A program made the position numbers and the translations under genes. 7,043 nt of DNA from Bacillota bacterium (GTDB lineage Bacteria; Bacillota; Clostridia; Lachnospirales; Lachnospiraceae): contig JAEZQN010000030.1 in assembly GCA_023441145.1 (NCBI GenBank), positions 1 to 7,043 of the forward strand, read 5' to 3'. Below are positions 6,691 through 7,043 of the stretch, one piece after another; within the stretch, counting starts at the first letter, position 1, and every line of letters begins with the position of its first letter. The notes under the pieces are model-generated. The model was not told the DNA's origin and did no database searches. It saw nothing but the letters and a program-made list of their open reading frames with translations.

Positions 6691-6719
6691 TTGACATAAC
6701 CAAATTGGGGTATTAAAAT
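6691..6719 (+). promoter_or_regulatory. Vegetative promoter of the tRNA-Asn gene
   Basis: A perfect -35 TTGACA (6691-6696) and a near-consensus -10 TAAAAT (6714-6719) are separated by exactly 17 bp. The predicted start point is near 6726, about 5 nt before the mature tRNA end at 6731. The spacing and the close fit to the tRNA make this the most secure promoter in the window. It begins 13 bp after the phosphoesterase stop. Confidence 0.85.
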
Positions 6720-6730
6720 ATACAGTATAT

Positions 6731-6802
6731 TCCTCGATAGCTCAATGGTAGAGCACACGGCTGTTAACCGTGGGGTTGTTGGTTCGAGCCCAACTCGGGG
6801 AG
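6731..6802 (+). tRNA. tRNA-Asn (anticodon GTT)
   Basis: This 72-nt cloverleaf can be folded by hand. The acceptor stem is TCCTCGA (6731-6737) with TCGGGGA (6795-6801), seven pairs including one G-U, and discriminator G6802. The D stem is GCTC (6740-6743) with GAGC (6751-6754). The anticodon stem CACGG/CCGTG encloses loop CTGTTAA (6761-6767) with anticodon GTT at 6763-6765, reading asparagine codons AAC/AAU. The variable loop is 5 nt, and the T stem GTTGG/CCAAC encloses TTCGAGC (6783-6789). No CCA is encoded, so it must be added after transcription. The gene stands alone with its own promoter and lies 11 bp before the apparent end of an insertion sequence. Confidence 0.97.
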
Positions 6803-6840
6803 TTACTGTAAAAGGGGCTGTAAAAAAAGTCCCTTAACAG

Positions 6841-6878
6841 AAAAAATCGCTTAGACCGTGAGGTTTAAGCGATTTTTT
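6841..6878. terminator. Intrinsic terminator hairpin between the tRNA and the transposase gene
   Basis: AAAAAATCGCTTA (6841-6853) pairs with TAAGCGATTTTTT (6866-6878). The stem continues through a G-U pair and ACC/GGT to a GTGA loop (6858-6861). It is flanked by A6 on the left and T6 on the right, so it can end transcription in both directions. On the + strand it would stop tRNA-Asn transcripts. Because it lies inside the apparent IS end, it may also shield the transposase gene from outside read-through. Confidence 0.85.
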
Positions 6879-6886
6879 GGTATAAT
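6878..6886 (+). promoter_or_regulatory. Extended -10 element of the transposase gene
   Basis: TGGTATAAT (6878-6886) is a perfect TGnTATAAT extended -10 element, which can work without a good -35; none is seen at 16-18 bp upstream. A start point 6-7 nt downstream would fall at about 6892-6893, on or beside the transposase ATG, so the transcript would be nearly leaderless. The overlap of its first base with the terminator T-run is notable. Confidence 0.4.
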
Positions 6887-6891
6887 TAATT

Positions 6892-7043
6892 ATGCGAACA
6901 ACTAATAACACCAATAGTAATTATACCACTCGTCAGCTGAAATTACCATTGGAAATAGAAAAATTAATCGACATAGCTGACCCTGTATATACCTTTTGTG
7001 ACGTAATGGATCACATTGACCTAACACCATACTTTGCAGTGGA
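6892..7043 (+). CDS. IS1182-like transposase, N-terminal fragment (3' end outside window)
   Basis: An open frame starts at ATG 6892 and runs off the right edge after 50 complete codons. The product starts with a polar segment (MRTTNNTNSNYTTRQ) and then reads LKLPLEIEKLIDIADPVYTFCDVMDHIDLTPYF. The sequence DPVYTF (30-35) followed by D40-H-I-D-L resembles the conserved N-terminal region of IS1182-type DDE transposases, where a DPV..., EV..., DL pattern precedes the DUF772-like region. The catalytic DDE residues are outside the window, so activity cannot be judged. No ribosome binding site precedes the ATG (AT-rich 6881-6891), which fits low or leaderless expression. The family assignment is from memory of the motif pattern and is not certain. 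Confidence 0.65.
   Translation, partial: MRTTNNTNSNYTTRQLKLPLEIEKLIDIADPVYTFCDVMDHIDLTPYFAV

Larger units (their letters stand above)
6814..7043 (+). mobile_element. Left end of an IS1182-like insertion sequence (right end outside window)
   Basis: A GGGGCTGT-type terminus begins at 6814 and is followed by an A-run and GTCCC. AGGGGCT (6813-6819) pairs with AGTCCCT (6828-6834), including one G-U. This is followed by a strong hairpin and the start of a transposase reading frame. The combination of a short terminal sequence, a hairpin and a transposase start within about 80 bp is typical of a compact IS end. The exact boundary is inferred; the matching right inverted repeat and any target duplication are outside the window. 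Confidence 0.6.

Noticed and set aside
6682..6707. CAATTCGG/CCAAATTG inverted repeat after the phosphoesterase gene as a terminator
   Set aside because: It has an internal mismatch, a 10-nt loop containing the tRNA -35 box, and no T-run; weak pairing that probably arises by chance.
6813..6834. AGGGGCT/AGTCCCT hairpin as the native tRNA terminator
   Set aside because: It is followed by TAACAG rather than a T-run and looks like an insertion-sequence terminus; the hairpin at 6841-6878 is the far better + strand terminator.
1..7043. CRISPR array, phage genes, toxin-antitoxin pair or riboswitch
   Set aside because: No regularly spaced repeats, phage structural genes or small paired genes were seen. 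The gaps are at most about 100 bp, too short for most riboswitches, and show no such fold.

Overview
The window is low-GC DNA with Gram-positive Firmicutes features: AGGAGG-type ribosome binding sites, a Bce-type (bacitracin/peptide-sensing) module, a DUF4474-like protein, and a tRNA gene without an encoded CCA end. A clostridial host, probably in or near the Lachnospiraceae, is the most likely source. This is inferred from gene content and base composition, not from a marker gene.

Layout, all on the + strand: (1) the 3' end of an EamA/DMT-type membrane transporter (2-208); (2) a complete Bce-like peptide detoxification locus (249-4739), consisting of an OmpR-family response regulator, an intramembrane-sensing histidine kinase overlapping it by 4 bp, a ~100 bp regulatory gap, an ABC ATPase, and a ten-helix permease; (3) a short AT-rich gap followed by a two-gene unit, a membrane-anchored DUF4474-like protein and a calcineurin-type metallophosphoesterase (4825-6677); (4) a tRNA-Asn(GUU) gene with its own near-consensus promoter (6691-6802); (5) the left end of an insertion sequence whose transposase N-terminus resembles the IS1182 family (about 6814 to the window edge).

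In Bce systems the ABC transporter is both the resistance pump and the sensor: the permease, with its large extracellular domain, signals to the kinase, which has almost no extracellular part, and the regulator then activates the transporter promoter. The expected architecture is present. The kinase/ABC junction contains CCTTGCA-N4-TGTAAGG, which matches the published BceR operator pattern TnACA-N4-TGTAA at all but one defined position.

The most notable anomaly is that the permease is split into two frames. The break is at a run of seven A (3420-3426). This run is positioned as an in-frame A_AAA_AAA slippery heptamer, and a -1 shift there restores a normal-length 634-residue, ten-helix permease. 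It could be a null mutation, a phase-variable tract, slippage-based expression, or a sequence error. No wholly new system is evident; the rest is recognisable accessory and housekeeping content.
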